DNA of 64,000 nucleotides. Source: Streptomyces hyaluromycini. Lineage in GTDB: Bacteria > Actinomycetota > Actinomycetes > Streptomycetales > Streptomycetaceae. Position numbers and translations under genes: made by a program. The notes under the pieces were generated by a model that was given only the letters and a program-made list of their open reading frames with translations, was not told the origin of the DNA and ran no database searches. How positions within the stretch are numbered: position 1 is the stretch's first letter; each line of letters begins with the position of its first letter. Shown one piece after another: positions 24,137 through 32,620 of this stretch. Where the stretch lies: assembly GCF_002217755.1 (NCBI RefSeq), contig NZ_BCFL01000020.1, positions 62,001-126,000 of the forward strand, read 5' to 3'.

Positions 24137-25498
24137 GTGCGTCTGCGCTCCTTGCGCGTCCTGTGCTGTTCCGCCGTCCTCGCCCTGTCGGCGCCCGTGT
24201 TCCTCCCGGGCACCGCGTCGGCCGCGGTCCCGACGGCCTCGGTCTACCTCCAGAACTACGTCACCGGCCTCAACGCCGCCGACAGCGGCGGCACCGTGGC
24301 CGCGCACAACCCCAAGGGCAACGAGGACCACCAGCAGTGGACCGCCGTCGCGGTCAGCGGTGGCTACCAGCTCCAGAACGCCGACGAGTCCGGCACCTGC
24401 CTGGGACGCAGCGGCACCGCCGTGGTCACCGCCGGCTGCGGGGCGGACGGCACCACCTGGACGATCACCGCGGGCGCCGGCAGCACCTACTCCGTCAGCG
24501 TCCCCGGCACCTCCCAGTACCTCACCGGCTCGTCCTCCGACTCCGCCGCCGTACAGGTCGGCTCCTCCGGCGACCTCGCCCGCTGGTACCTCACCCCGGT
24601 CTCCTACGCGACCACGGCGATACCCTCCGCCGACACCCGCACCCTCGACCAGGTCACCTTCCTGACCGCGCACAACGCCTTCGCCAACGGCTCGGACGGC
24701 AACTTCGCGTCCTTCCCGGTCAGCCTGTTCCCCAACCAGAACTACGGCATCAGCCGGCAGCTGTCCGACGGGGTGCGCGGTTTCATGCTCGACGACTACA
24801 CGGTCTCCGGCCAGGCCGTGCTCTGCCACAACAGCTGCGACGGCGTCAGCAGCCCGGTCCCGCTCGCCACCGACGTCCAGCGCATCGTCGACTTCCTCAA
24901 GGCCAACCCCGGCCAGTTCGCCACCGTCTTCCTGGAGGACTACGTCTCCTCCGACGTGCTGAAGTCGTCCCTCGCCACCGTCAACGGCCTGTCCGACGTG
25001 CTGTACCGGCCCGACCAGGAGGGCGTGGCCACCAAGGGCTGGCCCACCATGGCCGATCTCGCGGCCCGCGGCAAGCAGTTGCTGATCTTCAGCGACCGGA
25101 CCCGGGCGAGCGACACCGCCAACGGCTGGACCACCCGGGACACGTTCGGGGTGATGTACCAGCGCGAGTGGACCGTGGAGAACTACTGGTCCATGGGCGC
25201 CGGGCTCGGTGGCTCCGACTGGTCCTGCTACAGCCGCTGGGGCACCGACAGACCGCTCACCACGGACTCGTCCGCCTTCCACCCGCTGTTCGTGATGAAC
25301 CACTTCCGGGACTATCCCATCGCTGGCACCGCCGCCACCGACAACGGCAAGATCCTCAACCGGGCGCAGAACTTCTGCACTCCCGCCGCCCGGAAGAAGC
25401 CCAACTACGTGGCCGTGGACCGCTACGACACCGGGTCGCCCACCCCGCTGACCACGGTGGGCTCCCTGAACACGTACATCCTCACGCCGGGTCAGTGA
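24137..25498 (+). CDS. Secreted PI-PLC X-domain protein with N-terminal ricin-like lectin domain
   Basis: I start this 453-residue protein at the GTG at 24137, because AAGGGA lies seven bases upstream and it begins a clean signal peptide (MRLRSLRVLCCSAVLALS, cleavage near ASAAVP). An in-frame ATG at 24089 is less likely. Residues about 35-150 form a beta-trefoil-like region (QLQNADESGTCLGRSG). The rest is a phosphatidylinositol-specific phospholipase C X domain: FLTAHNAFAN and AVLCHNSCDG hold the two catalytic His, and ATVFLEDYV and LLIFSDRT are barrel strands. It should hydrolyse phosphoinositides or GPI-like lipids outside the cell. A 17-bp terminator stem follows directly. Confidence 0.85.
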   Translation: MRLRSLRVLCCSAVLALSAPVFLPGTASAAVPTASVYLQNYVTGLNAADSGGTVAAHNPKGNEDHQQWTAVAVSGGYQLQNADESGTCLGRSGTAVVTAGCGADGTTWTITAGAGSTYSVSVPGTSQYLTGSSSDSAAVQVGSSGDLARWYLTPVSYATTAIPSADTRTLDQVTFLTAHNAFANGSDGNFASFPVSLFPNQNYGISRQLSDGVRGFMLDDYTVSGQAVLCHNSCDGVSSPVPLATDVQRIVDFLKANPGQFATVFLEDYVSSDVLKSSLATVNGLSDVLYRPDQEGVATKGWPTMADLAARGKQLLIFSDRTRASDTANGWTTRDTFGVMYQREWTVENYWSMGAGLGGSDWSCYSRWGTDRPLTTDSSAFHPLFVMNHFRDYPIAGTAATDNGKILNRAQNFCTPAARKKPNYVAVDRYDTGSPTPLTTVGSLNTYILTPGQ

Positions 25499-25504
25499 GC
25501 GGCG

Positions 25505-25543
25505 GCCGGCCGGGGCGGCGGGCGGGCCGCCGCCCCGGCCGGC
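25505..25543. terminator. Strong terminator hairpin after PI-PLC gene
   Basis: A perfect 17-bp stem, GCCGGCCGGGGCGGCGG with its complement, surrounds a 5-nt loop six bases after the stop codon. Confidence 0.9.
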
Positions 25544-25746
25544 GAGGGGTATGGAACCGGTTCGCCGACGGGATCCGGCGCGGGAGTCGGCAGACCGAGC
25601 GGGGCCACGCCCGGTCCGGCCCTGAGCATCGGCGGCCTGGCCGCACGCGTCCTGGCCTGCGGGAGGGACAACGGGGTGGGGACCGGGATGCCGCCGTGCC
25701 GGGCGGGTGGCCCGGCGGCTTGGCCCCGGTTCGATGGGCTGGCGGC

Positions 25747-26994
25747 TCAGCCGCGGTTCGGTTCGGTCAGGTCCGGTGCGGTTGCGGGTGCGGGTGCGGC
25801 GGTCTGCCCCGGCTCCGCCGTGACCTTGCCGGTGACCACCTTCGAGGGGCGGTTGCCGCGGTCCAGGAGGCCGCCGGTGACGGCCAGTCCCAGGCCGGCC
25901 GCCGCGAGGACCGCGCCGACCAGGTTGGGCGCGGCCCAGCCCCAGCCCGCCGAGATGACCAGGCCGCCTAGCCAGGCCCCGGCCGCGTTGGCCATGTTGA
26001 AGGCGGAGTGGTTGGAGGCCGCCGCCATCGTGGGGGCGTCCTTCGCGTTGATCATCAGCAGCATCTGGACGGGCGTGGTGATGAGCGCGCCCATCGCACC
26101 GATGAAGGTGACCGTCACCAGGGCCGGGACCGTGCTGTGGACGGTGAAGTAGAACGTCACCAGTGCGGCCCCCAGCAGGATGATCCCGGCGTACAGCGTC
26201 GGGCGCAGGGCGCGGTCGGTGAGGGGTCCTGCGAGCAGGGTGCCGAGGGTCATGCCGACGCCGTAGAGGGCGAGGACCCAGGTGGTCGAGGCGTCGGAGA
26301 TGCCCGTCAGGTGCGTGAGCATGGGGACGAGATAGCTGTAGACGGCGAAGAAGCCGCCGAACCCGACGACGGCGGTGGCCAGGCCGATGAAGACCTGCAG
26401 GTTGCCCATCGCCCGCAGTTCCCGCCGGATGCCCGCCTGCGGTCCGCGCGGCTGGTGGGGCACGAGCAGGGCGAGCGCGAGGAGCGCGACGAGGCCGATG
26501 ACGGCGACCGCGCAGTAGGCGTACCGCCAGCCGAGATGCTGGCCGAGGGCGGTGCCGGCGGGGACGCCGACGATGTTCGCGATGGTGAGGCCGAGGAAGA
26601 TCCGGGAGACGGCGCGGGCCGCGCGGTCGGCGGGCACCAGCCGGGAGGCGACGACCGCGCCCACGCCGAACAGGGCGCCGTGCGGCAGTCCGGCCAGGAA
26701 GCGGGCGGCGAACAGCAGGCCGAAGTTCGGGGCGAGGGCGGACGCCGTGTTGCCCACGACGAACAGCCCGGTCAGCAGGAGCAGCAGCCGCTTGTGGGGT
26801 ACGCGCGCGCCGATGCCGGTCAGCACGGGGGCGCCGACGACGACGCCGAGGGCGTAGGCCGAGACGAGGTTGCCGGCATGCGGCACCGACACCCCGACGC
26901 GGTCGGCGATCTGGGGCAGCAGGCCCATGGTGGCGAACTCGGTGGTGCCGATACCGAACGTGACGACGGCAAGGGCCAGCAGAGCCAGAGGCAT
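25747..26994 (-). CDS. MFS transporter, DHA1 family
   Basis: The 415-residue protein has twelve hydrophobic segments. It starts with LLALAVVTFGIGTTEFATMG, the pattern of the AraJ/SotB-like sugar-efflux and drug:H+ antiporter 1 group, and has the loop motif GARVPHKRLLLLLTGLFVVG between helices 2 and 3. It is a proton-driven exporter of unknown substrate. The C-terminal 40 residues are a Pro/Ala-rich cytoplasmic tail. The start at 26994 has only a distant AAAGG. It stands upstream of the Fur-type gene on the same strand but is read after it. Confidence 0.85.
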   Translation of the reverse strand: MPLALLALAVVTFGIGTTEFATMGLLPQIADRVGVSVPHAGNLVSAYALGVVVGAPVLTGIGARVPHKRLLLLLTGLFVVGNTASALAPNFGLLFAARFLAGLPHGALFGVGAVVASRLVPADRAARAVSRIFLGLTIANIVGVPAGTALGQHLGWRYAYCAVAVIGLVALLALALLVPHQPRGPQAGIRRELRAMGNLQVFIGLATAVVGFGGFFAVYSYLVPMLTHLTGISDASTTWVLALYGVGMTLGTLLAGPLTDRALRPTLYAGIILLGAALVTFYFTVHSTVPALVTVTFIGAMGALITTPVQMLLMINAKDAPTMAAASNHSAFNMANAAGAWLGGLVISAGWGWAAPNLVGAVLAAAGLGLAVTGGLLDRGNRPSKVVTGKVTAEPGQTAAPAPATAPDLTEPNRG

Positions 26995-27207
26995 GATGAG
27001 CGGGGGAACCTTTCGGGGACGGCGGGTTCGGGGAGGGGAAAGCGGAACGGGTCCGAAAGGTGGTTCCACCCCCCGTGGCCGGCCGCACCGAGCGCCCTTG
27101 CCCAGTCCACCCCGGCAACGTTGCAGCGGGACGCGGCGAGCGCGCATTCCTGGATCGGCTCGCCCAGCGGGGTGAGCTGCGTCACTCGGAGGTCACGCCG
27201 GCAGAAG

Positions 27208-27651
27208 CTATTGCTGTGCGGTGGCCTGACGGCACTGCGCGCACAGTCCCCACCAGGTGATCTCGGCCTCGTCGACGGCGAAGCCCTTGTCCTCGTCGGG
27301 GGTGAGGCACGGCGCCGCGCCGACGCTGCAGTCGACGTCCTCGATCAGACCGCACCGGCGGCAGACGAGATGGTGGTGGTTGTCGCCGACCCGCAGCTCG
27401 TACCGGGCGGGCGAACCGGCGGGCTCGATACAGCGGACGAGGTGGGCCTTCGTCAGATCTTCCAGCACGTTGTAGAGGCCCTGCCGGGAGAGTCCGCCGG
27501 TCTCGGCCCGGTCCGTGCCGATACGTGCTTCGAGATCGGCCGCCGTGGAGTGCGGATGACCCTGCAGCGCGGTCAGCACGGCCCTGCGCTGGGCCGTGCT
27601 GCGCAGTCCCTTGCGCTTGAGCAGGTCGCCCGCGGTCTGCTCCATGGTCAT
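27208..27651 (-). CDS. Fur-family regulator (FurA/CatR type)
   Basis: The 147-residue protein has the Fur winged helix (LRSTAQRRAVLTAL, GLSRQGLYNVLEDL, about 16-62) and a metal domain with GDNHHHLVCRRCGLIEDVDC and LCAQCRQA. The latter gives two CxxC pairs for structural zinc, with His ligands for the sensing metal. This form fits peroxide-sensing FurA/CatR regulators of streptomycetes, usually linked to katG, which is absent here. GGAG precedes the ATG. An inverted repeat TTGAC-N3-GTCA lies in its promoter and recurs before the neighbouring DUF2180 gene, so autoregulation and co-regulation are likely. Confidence 0.88.
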   Translation of the reverse strand: MTMEQTAGDLLKRKGLRSTAQRRAVLTALQGHPHSTAADLEARIGTDRAETGGLSRQGLYNVLEDLTKAHLVRCIEPAGSPARYELRVGDNHHHLVCRRCGLIEDVDCSVGAAPCLTPDEDKGFAVDEAEITWWGLCAQCRQATAQQ

Positions 27652-27709
27652 TTCGCTCTCCTACGGCATACCGACCGTTCCGCCCTGTGAGTGCACGATA
27701 CAACCAGAG

Positions 27710-27728
27710 TTGACTCGGTCAGTTCTAG
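27710..27728. promoter_or_regulatory. Fur-like box upstream of the Fur-type gene
   Basis: TTGAC-TCG-GTCA-GTTCTAG matches, base by base over most positions, the element before the DUF2180 gene at 28041-28059. It is an inverted repeat lying about 60 bp upstream of the minus-strand start at 27651. Binding by the local Fur protein is inferred. Confidence 0.6.
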
Positions 27729-27931
27729 GAAGCCTCCGCCGTACGGCATGCGCCGCAGACCAGGCGCCGGGACGGAAGGACGCTCGTCATGGGGATCACC
27801 CCGATGGGACGCTGGACGGTGGTCTGCAGGACCCGCGAGTGATCGGCGCAGGTGAAGAGGCCGCAGCGGGTACAGGCGCCGATCCCGTTGGCGTCGTGAC
27901 GCCCCGCCTGGGCGCAGTCGTAACAGTGCAT
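27725..27931 (-). CDS. DUF2180 zinc-ribbon-like small protein
   Basis: The 68-residue protein starts MHCYDCAQAG and continues GACTRCGLFTCADHSR and VCGACRTAEAS. This gives three CxxC-type pairs plus His, as in DUF2180 proteins of actinobacteria and archaea. It is likely a small zinc-binding protein. GGGAAG precedes the ATG. It lies just upstream of the Fur-type gene on the same strand, and its own promoter carries the same inverted repeat. That suggests it belongs to a metal or peroxide regulon. Confidence 0.85.
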   Translation of the reverse strand: MHCYDCAQAGRHDANGIGACTRCGLFTCADHSRVLQTTVQRPIGVIPMTSVLPSRRLVCGACRTAEAS

Positions 27932-28040
27932 GTCGCTTCCCGATGAGAGGGCCCACTCGCCTGTGCGGTGGGGGTGCGTGATGGCCGTGCGCCGACGGGG
28001 TCTCGCCACCTCGGCACACATCGAACATAACCCCCTAGTT

Positions 28041-28059
28041 TTGACAGAGTCAAGTTTAG
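28041..28059. promoter_or_regulatory. Fur-like box and promoter of DUF2180 gene
   Basis: TTGAC-AGA-GTCAA-GTTTAG is a perfect 5-bp inverted repeat plus flank, similar to the box before the Fur-type gene. On the minus strand a promoter TTGACT with TATGTT at 18-bp spacing overlaps the box, so binding would block RNA polymerase. Confidence 0.65.
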
Positions 28060-28103
28060 AGAGCAGGTCGGGACCCCTGGACCGGCGGGAGTTGTTCACC
28101 TAT

Positions 28104-28125
28104 TGTCTAGACATGTCTGGACAGG
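28104..28125 (+). promoter_or_regulatory. Operator overlapping leaderless start of GntR gene
   Basis: TGTCTAGACA followed by TGTCTGGACA stand in tandem over the start codon at 28113, each a 10-bp (near-)palindrome. TATTGT at 28101-28106 is a -10-like hexamer six bases before the ATG, indicating a leaderless message. This looks like an autoregulatory site of the GntR protein. Confidence 0.6.
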
Positions 28126-28832
28126 TTCACAAGCACCATCGCATCGCCCGTGTACTCGCCGACGAGATCCGCGCCGGGGTCCATGCCGACGGCAGCCGGC
28201 TCCCCGGGGAGCACGCGCTCAGAGAGCGGTTCGGCGTCAGCCGCACCACCCTTCGGCAGGCCCTGCAGGTTCTCGGCGAGGAGGGCCTCATCGCCACCCA
28301 CGCGGGCATCGGCTCGTTCGTCACCTTCGACGGGACCCCGCTCGACAACCGCCTGGGCTGGGCCCGGGCGCTGGCCGCGCAGGGCTCCGAGCTGACGACG
28401 GAGATTCTCCGCTTCGAGGAGGTCGCCGATCCGGAGCTGGCCGCCCGGCTCGCGCTCGCGTCCGACGCGTTCATCGCCCTGGACCGGGTCCGGCGGCTGC
28501 CCGACGGGCGGGGCGTGTCGCTGGAGCGCAGCAGGGTGCCGGTCACGGAGGGGCTGGCCGGGCTACCGGAGCGCGGGCTCGACGGCGGTTCGCTGAGCCG
28601 GGCGCTGATCGCGGCGGGCCGGGTCAGCGACTCCGGCGAGGGTGTCGTCTCGGTACGCGGGCTGGAGGAGGCCGAGGCCGCCGTACTGCACCGCTCCCCC
28701 GGCGAGTCCTTCCTCCGCCTCGACCAGGTGTACCGGGCCGCCGACGGCTCGGTGGTCGAGCAGGTCGGCAGTCTGCTCGATCCCGCCCGCTTCGAACTGC
28801 ACGTCCGCTCGGGCAACGGAGGCCGCTCGTGA
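28113..28832 (+). CDS. GntR/HutC-family regulator with UTRA domain
   Basis: The 239-residue protein has an N-terminal winged helix (IARVLADEIRAG, RLPGEHALRERFGVSRTTLR, about residues 9-70) and a C-terminal UTRA ligand domain (about 85-230) of the chorismate lyase fold. UTRA regulators sense sugars, sugar phosphates or related metabolites. The gene ends in a GTGA overlap with the ADP-ribosylglycohydrolase gene, and a PfkB-like remnant follows. The regulator, glycohydrolase and ribokinase-like set suggests nucleoside or ribosyl-conjugate use. Confidence 0.9.
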   Translation: MSGQVHKHHRIARVLADEIRAGVHADGSRLPGEHALRERFGVSRTTLRQALQVLGEEGLIATHAGIGSFVTFDGTPLDNRLGWARALAAQGSELTTEILRFEEVADPELAARLALASDAFIALDRVRRLPDGRGVSLERSRVPVTEGLAGLPERGLDGGSLSRALIAAGRVSDSGEGVVSVRGLEEAEAAVLHRSPGESFLRLDQVYRAADGSVVEQVGSLLDPARFELHVRSGNGGRS

Positions 28833-29791
28833 CCGACCGACTCGACCGCGCCCTGGGCGCCTTCTACGGACTCGCCCTCGGTGACGCCCTCGGGATGCCC
28901 ACGCAGGTGATGTCCAGGCAGGACGTCGTGCGGGTGTACGGCGCCGTCACCGGCTTCGAGGCCGCACGCCCCGACAACCCGGTCAGCGCGGGCATGCCCG
29001 CCGGCTCGGTCACCGACGACACCGACCAGGCCGTCATCGTCGGCCGGCTCCTCGTGGCGGGGCACGGCCGGATCGATCCGCTGCGGCTGGCCCGCGAACT
29101 GCTCGACTGGGAGAAGGAGATGAAGGCCAAGGGGTCCTTCGACCTCCTCGGCCCGTCCACCAAGGCCGCGCTGGACGCGGTGGCCCGCGGTGTCCCGCCG
29201 CGGGAGGCGGGCCGCAACGGTACGACGAACGGCGCCGCGATGCGCGTCACCCCGGTGGGGATCGCCTTCGCCGCCGACCCGCTCGACGCGTTCGTCGACC
29301 GTGTCGTGGAGTCGTGCCAGGTCACCCACGACACGACCATCGGCATCGCCGGTGCGGCCGCCGTGGCCGCGGCCGTCAGCACCGGAGTCGGCGGCGGCTC
29401 ACTCGATGACGCCGTCGCCGCCGCCGTGTCCGCCGCCCGTGCCGGTGCGCGGCGCGGGCACTGGATCGCCGGGGCGGACATCGCCGCCCGGATCGAGTGG
29501 GCCCGGGAGTTGGTGCGGGGCCGCACCGAGGCCGAGGCCCTGGACCGTGTCGTGGCGCTCGTCGGCACCAGCGTGGCGAGCCAGGAGTCGGTGCCCGCCG
29601 CCTTCGCCGTGCTCGCGCTGGCGGACGGCGATCCGTGGCGGACCGCGCTGCTCGCCGCCAACCTCGGCGGGGACAGCGACACCATCGGGGCCATCGCCGG
29701 CGCCGTCGCCGGCTCGGTCGCCGGGCTCCGCGCGCTGCCCGCCAAGGCCGTCCGCACGCTGCGCACCGTCAACTCCCCGAGGCCACCCTGA
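28829..29791 (+). CDS. ADP-ribosylglycohydrolase family protein
   Basis: The 320-residue protein belongs to the DraG/ARH family, which removes ADP-ribose or cleaves related N-ribosyl bonds with two Mg ions. YGLALGDALGMPTQ (about 12-25), SVTDDTDQAVIV (about 61-72) and NLGGDSDTIGAIAG (about 286-299) hold the metal-binding Thr/Asp residues. The GTG start overlaps the GntR stop by four bases. In this gene context family members may act on ribosylated nucleobase-like metabolites rather than on proteins. The 3' end adjoins a truncated kinase gene. Confidence 0.9.
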   Translation: MTDRLDRALGAFYGLALGDALGMPTQVMSRQDVVRVYGAVTGFEAARPDNPVSAGMPAGSVTDDTDQAVIVGRLLVAGHGRIDPLRLARELLDWEKEMKAKGSFDLLGPSTKAALDAVARGVPPREAGRNGTTNGAAMRVTPVGIAFAADPLDAFVDRVVESCQVTHDTTIGIAGAAAVAAAVSTGVGGGSLDDAVAAAVSAARAGARRGHWIAGADIAARIEWARELVRGRTEAEALDRVVALVGTSVASQESVPAAFAVLALADGDPWRTALLAANLGGDSDTIGAIAGAVAGSVAGLRALPAKAVRTLRTVNSPRPP

Positions 29792-29802
29792 CCGCGGCCG
29801 AC

Positions 29803-30396
29803 GTGGCCGCGGTCCGGGACCGGCTGCGTCCCGACGACCTCGTCCAGCTCTCCGGCTACGGACTGGCCCTGCCGGGCAACGGCCCGCTGCTGTCCGGCCT
29901 CACCGCCGCGCTGCCCGCGGGCAGCGTCCTCTGTCTCGATCCGGGGCCGCTGGTCGCCGACATCCCCGAGAGCGTCCTCGCGCCCGTCCTGGCCCGCACC
30001 GACTGGCTCAGCACCAACGCACGCGAGGCCCGCATCATGACCGGGCACGCGGATCCCGGTACCGCGGCGGCGGCGCTCGGGCAGCGGGTGGCGTCCGGGG
30101 CGGGGGTGCTCGTACGGGCCGACAAGGACGGCTGCTGGCTGGCCGCCCCCGGTGAACCGCCCGTGCACGTACCGGGTTTCCCGGTCACCGCCGTGGACAG
30201 CAACGGCGCGGGCGACGCGCATGTCGGTGCGTTCCTCGCCCTGCTCGGCCAGGGGCTCGATCCGCTGACGGCCTCGCGCGGCGCGAACGCGGCGGCGGCC
30301 TGTGCGGTGACCCGGCGCGGCCCGGCCACCGCGCCCGACCGGACGGAACTGGCCGCGTTCCTGGCCGGCGACCCGCTCGCCGAACGGCTCGCCTGA
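29803..30396 (+). pseudogene. N-terminally truncated PfkB carbohydrate kinase
   Basis: This frame encodes only about 197 residues of a normally 290-310-residue ribokinase-family protein. Present are LSGYGLALPGNGPLLSG, LDPGPLVADIPESVLAPVL, DWLSTNAREARIMTG and the C-terminal signature VDSNGAGDAHVGAFLA with the catalytic GAGD Asp. Missing is the whole N-terminal third, including the substrate-binding beta-sheet lid and the GG motif 1. The GTG at 29803 has no ribosome binding site. The open frame continues upstream inside the glycohydrolase gene in another phase, as expected if a deletion removed the kinase start and fused the two genes end to middle. It is probably inactive. Confidence 0.7.
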
Positions 30397-30412
30397 GGCA
30401 CTCACGGGTCTC

Positions 30413-30452
30413 GACGACCGCCGGTCACGAAAGACGACCGCCGGTCACGAAA
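30413..30452. repeat. Perfect 20-bp tandem duplication
   Basis: GACGACCGCCGGTCACGAAA occurs twice without a gap, 16 bp after the truncated kinase stop. Each copy contains the inverted repeat GACCGCCGGTC. It could be a duplicated operator for the oxidoreductase downstream or a slippage product. Confidence 0.85.
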
Positions 30453-30567
30453 CCGGGAAGAGAGTGTCGCCGCCGCGTCGTTGAACGCCAAGCCGCGGTC
30501 GGTGTGTCACCGGCCGACGGCTCGTCGGCCGAGGCTTGTCCCAGCGAGGAAGAGCGGTGATCACGCG

Positions 30568-31527
30568 ATGCAGGCGGTGCGGTTCCACGCGTACGGCGGG
30601 ATCGATGTGCTGCGGGTGGAGGAGGTCGAGCGGCCGGTGCCCGGGCCCGGGCAGGTGCTGGTCGAGGTCCGCGCGGCCGGGATCCAGCCCGGTGAGGCGA
30701 TGATCCGCGAGGGGGCCCGGCACGGACGCTGGCCCGCGACGTTCCCCTCCGGGCAGGGCAGCGATCTGGCGGGTGTGGTGGTGGAAGCCGGCCCCGAGGT
30801 GCGCGGCTTCGCGGTGGGCGACGAGGTCCTCGGTTTCACCCATCGCAGGGCGAGCCACGCGGAGTACGTCGTGGCCGACGACGTGAACCTGGTGACCCGC
30901 CCGGAGGGACTGCCCTGGGAGGTGGCCGGATCCCTCTACGTGGCCGGCACCACCGCGTACGCGACGGTGTTCGCGGTGGACCCCCGGCCGGACGAGACCG
31001 TCGTGGTGTCCGGCGCGGCCGGCGGCGTGGGGTCGCTCGCCGTACAGCTCGCGCGGCGGCGCGGTGCCACCGTCATCGGGCTGGCGAGCGGGCGGAACCA
31101 CGCCTGGCTGGCGGACCACGGCATCGTCCCGGTGGCCTACGGGGAGGGCGCGGCCGAAGGGATCCGGAAGGCCGCCGGCGGCAAGGACGTCGACGCGTTC
31201 ATCGACACCTTCGGCGACGGCTACGTGGACCTGGCCGTGGACCTCGGCGTACGGCCCGAACGGATCAACACGATCCGCGACTGGCAGGCCGCGGCCAGGG
31301 TCGGCGCACGGACCTACGGGGAGGGCTCGGCCGCGAGCGCGGTCGTGGTCGGTGAACTCGCGCGGCTCGCCGCACGGGGCGGGCTGGACGTCCCGATCGC
31401 CCGCGTCTACCCGCTGGAACGGGTACGGGACGCGTTCCGTGAGCTGGAGCAGGGGCACGCCCAGGGCAAGATCGTGCTCCGGCCGCAGCCCCGCTCCGGA
31501 CCACCGGCCGGGGCGCTCCGGGGCTGA
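30568..31527 (+). CDS. Zinc-independent quinone oxidoreductase-like MDR protein
   Basis: The 319-residue protein is an NADP-dependent medium-chain dehydrogenase/reductase of the quinone oxidoreductase group. VLVEVRAAGIQPGEAMIREG is the N-terminal catalytic fold without zinc ligands. VAGTTAYATVF and VVVSGAAGGVGSLAVQLA (about 148-165) form the cofactor Rossmann motif. VRDAFRELEQGHAQGKIVL is the standard C-terminal signature. It likely reduces quinones or enones. The ATG has no close ribosome binding site. Confidence 0.9.
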   Translation: MQAVRFHAYGGIDVLRVEEVERPVPGPGQVLVEVRAAGIQPGEAMIREGARHGRWPATFPSGQGSDLAGVVVEAGPEVRGFAVGDEVLGFTHRRASHAEYVVADDVNLVTRPEGLPWEVAGSLYVAGTTAYATVFAVDPRPDETVVVSGAAGGVGSLAVQLARRRGATVIGLASGRNHAWLADHGIVPVAYGEGAAEGIRKAAGGKDVDAFIDTFGDGYVDLAVDLGVRPERINTIRDWQAAARVGARTYGEGSAASAVVVGELARLAARGGLDVPIARVYPLERVRDAFRELEQGHAQGKIVLRPQPRSGPPAGALRG

Positions 31528-31558
31528 GCGGGCGGGGCACAGCAGGCATGCTGGAACC

Positions 31559-32413
31559 ATGGTGCTCGCCGTGCTCTTCGCCGTCATGGGTGCCGTCAGC
31601 AATGCGGCGGGCACGGCCTTCCAGCGCAAGGCCGCGTCCACCGTGCCCGGCCGCAGCGGGCTGCGCCTGCTGCTGGTGCTGGTACGGCGGCCCGCCTGGG
31701 CCATCGGCATCGCCGGGGTGACGGGGGCCGCGGTCTTCCAGGCGCTCGCCCTGGTCAACGGACCGATGGCGCTCGTCCAGCCCCTGTTCATGCTGGAGCT
31801 GCCGTTCGCGCTGCTGATCGCCGTACCGCTGATGCATCGCCGGCCGAGCCCGGAGGGGTGGCGGACCATCGCGGTGGTGGTGGCAGGCCTGGCCCTGCTG
31901 CTCGCCGCGGCGGCCCCGTCCGGCGGGCGCCAGCAGGCGTCCATGCAGCGCTGGATCCCGGTTCTCGCCCTCACCCTGGGCGCCATCGCCGTCGCGGTGC
32001 TGCTCGTACGGTCGTCCTCGTCGCCGCTGTTCCGCGCGGCGGCCCTGGCCACGGGAGCCGCGATCGGCAACGCGCTGACCGCCGCCCTCATGAAGTCGGC
32101 CACCGGCCGCCTCGCCGACGGGGGCCTGACCGCGTTCCTCACCACCTGGCAGACCTACGGCTTCGCGCTCACCGGGATCGCGGCGCTGCTGCTCCTGGAG
32201 AACGCGCTGCAGGCCGGTCCGCTCGTCGCCTCCCAGCCCGCGCTGACGATCGGCGACGCGGCGGTGAGCCTGCTGCTGGGCGTCTCCCTGTTCGACGAGT
32301 CGGTCCGCACCGGGTGGTGGCTGCTGCCCGAGGTGATCGGCGCCGGGCTGATCCTGTGGGGCGTGACCCGGCTGACCCGGGTGGTCCCGCACCTCGTCGA
32401 CGTCATGCGCTGA
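31559..32413 (+). CDS. DMT/EamA-like membrane transporter
   Basis: The 284-residue protein has about nine hydrophobic helices and the N-terminal pattern AVLFAVMGAVSNAAGTAFQRKAA. This is seen in actinobacterial DMT-superfamily proteins related to the NIPA magnesium transporters. It follows the oxidoreductase gene by 31 bp. The helices near NGPMALVQPLFMLELPFALL and SQPALTIGDAAVSLLLGVSL are the two internal DMT repeats. The substrate is not known. Confidence 0.82.
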   Translation: MVLAVLFAVMGAVSNAAGTAFQRKAASTVPGRSGLRLLLVLVRRPAWAIGIAGVTGAAVFQALALVNGPMALVQPLFMLELPFALLIAVPLMHRRPSPEGWRTIAVVVAGLALLLAAAAPSGGRQQASMQRWIPVLALTLGAIAVAVLLVRSSSSPLFRAAALATGAAIGNALTAALMKSATGRLADGGLTAFLTTWQTYGFALTGIAALLLLENALQAGPLVASQPALTIGDAAVSLLLGVSLFDESVRTGWWLLPEVIGAGLILWGVTRLTRVVPHLVDVMR

Positions 32414-32620
32414 AGGGGCCGCGGTGCCGACACCGTCCGGCTCGCGGCAGTTCAGTGGCTGTTACACGGGCCGCTGTCCGTCGCGCCGGCGGCCGGTGAG
32501 ATGATCACAGGGTGGGGCTGGAAGAACTCGTTCGGCGCCGGACGCGCCGACCCGTCACGCCGTGATCCGGCGTCCCTGACCACCGAGTAGACCTTCCAGG
32601 CCCCCGGAAGGGGAAACACC

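Noticed and set aside
24098..27118. A 1006-codon minus-strand open frame across the PI-PLC and MFS genes
   Set aside because: It is a high-GC shadow antisense to the PI-PLC gene and out of frame with the MFS gene. It contains no domain motifs.
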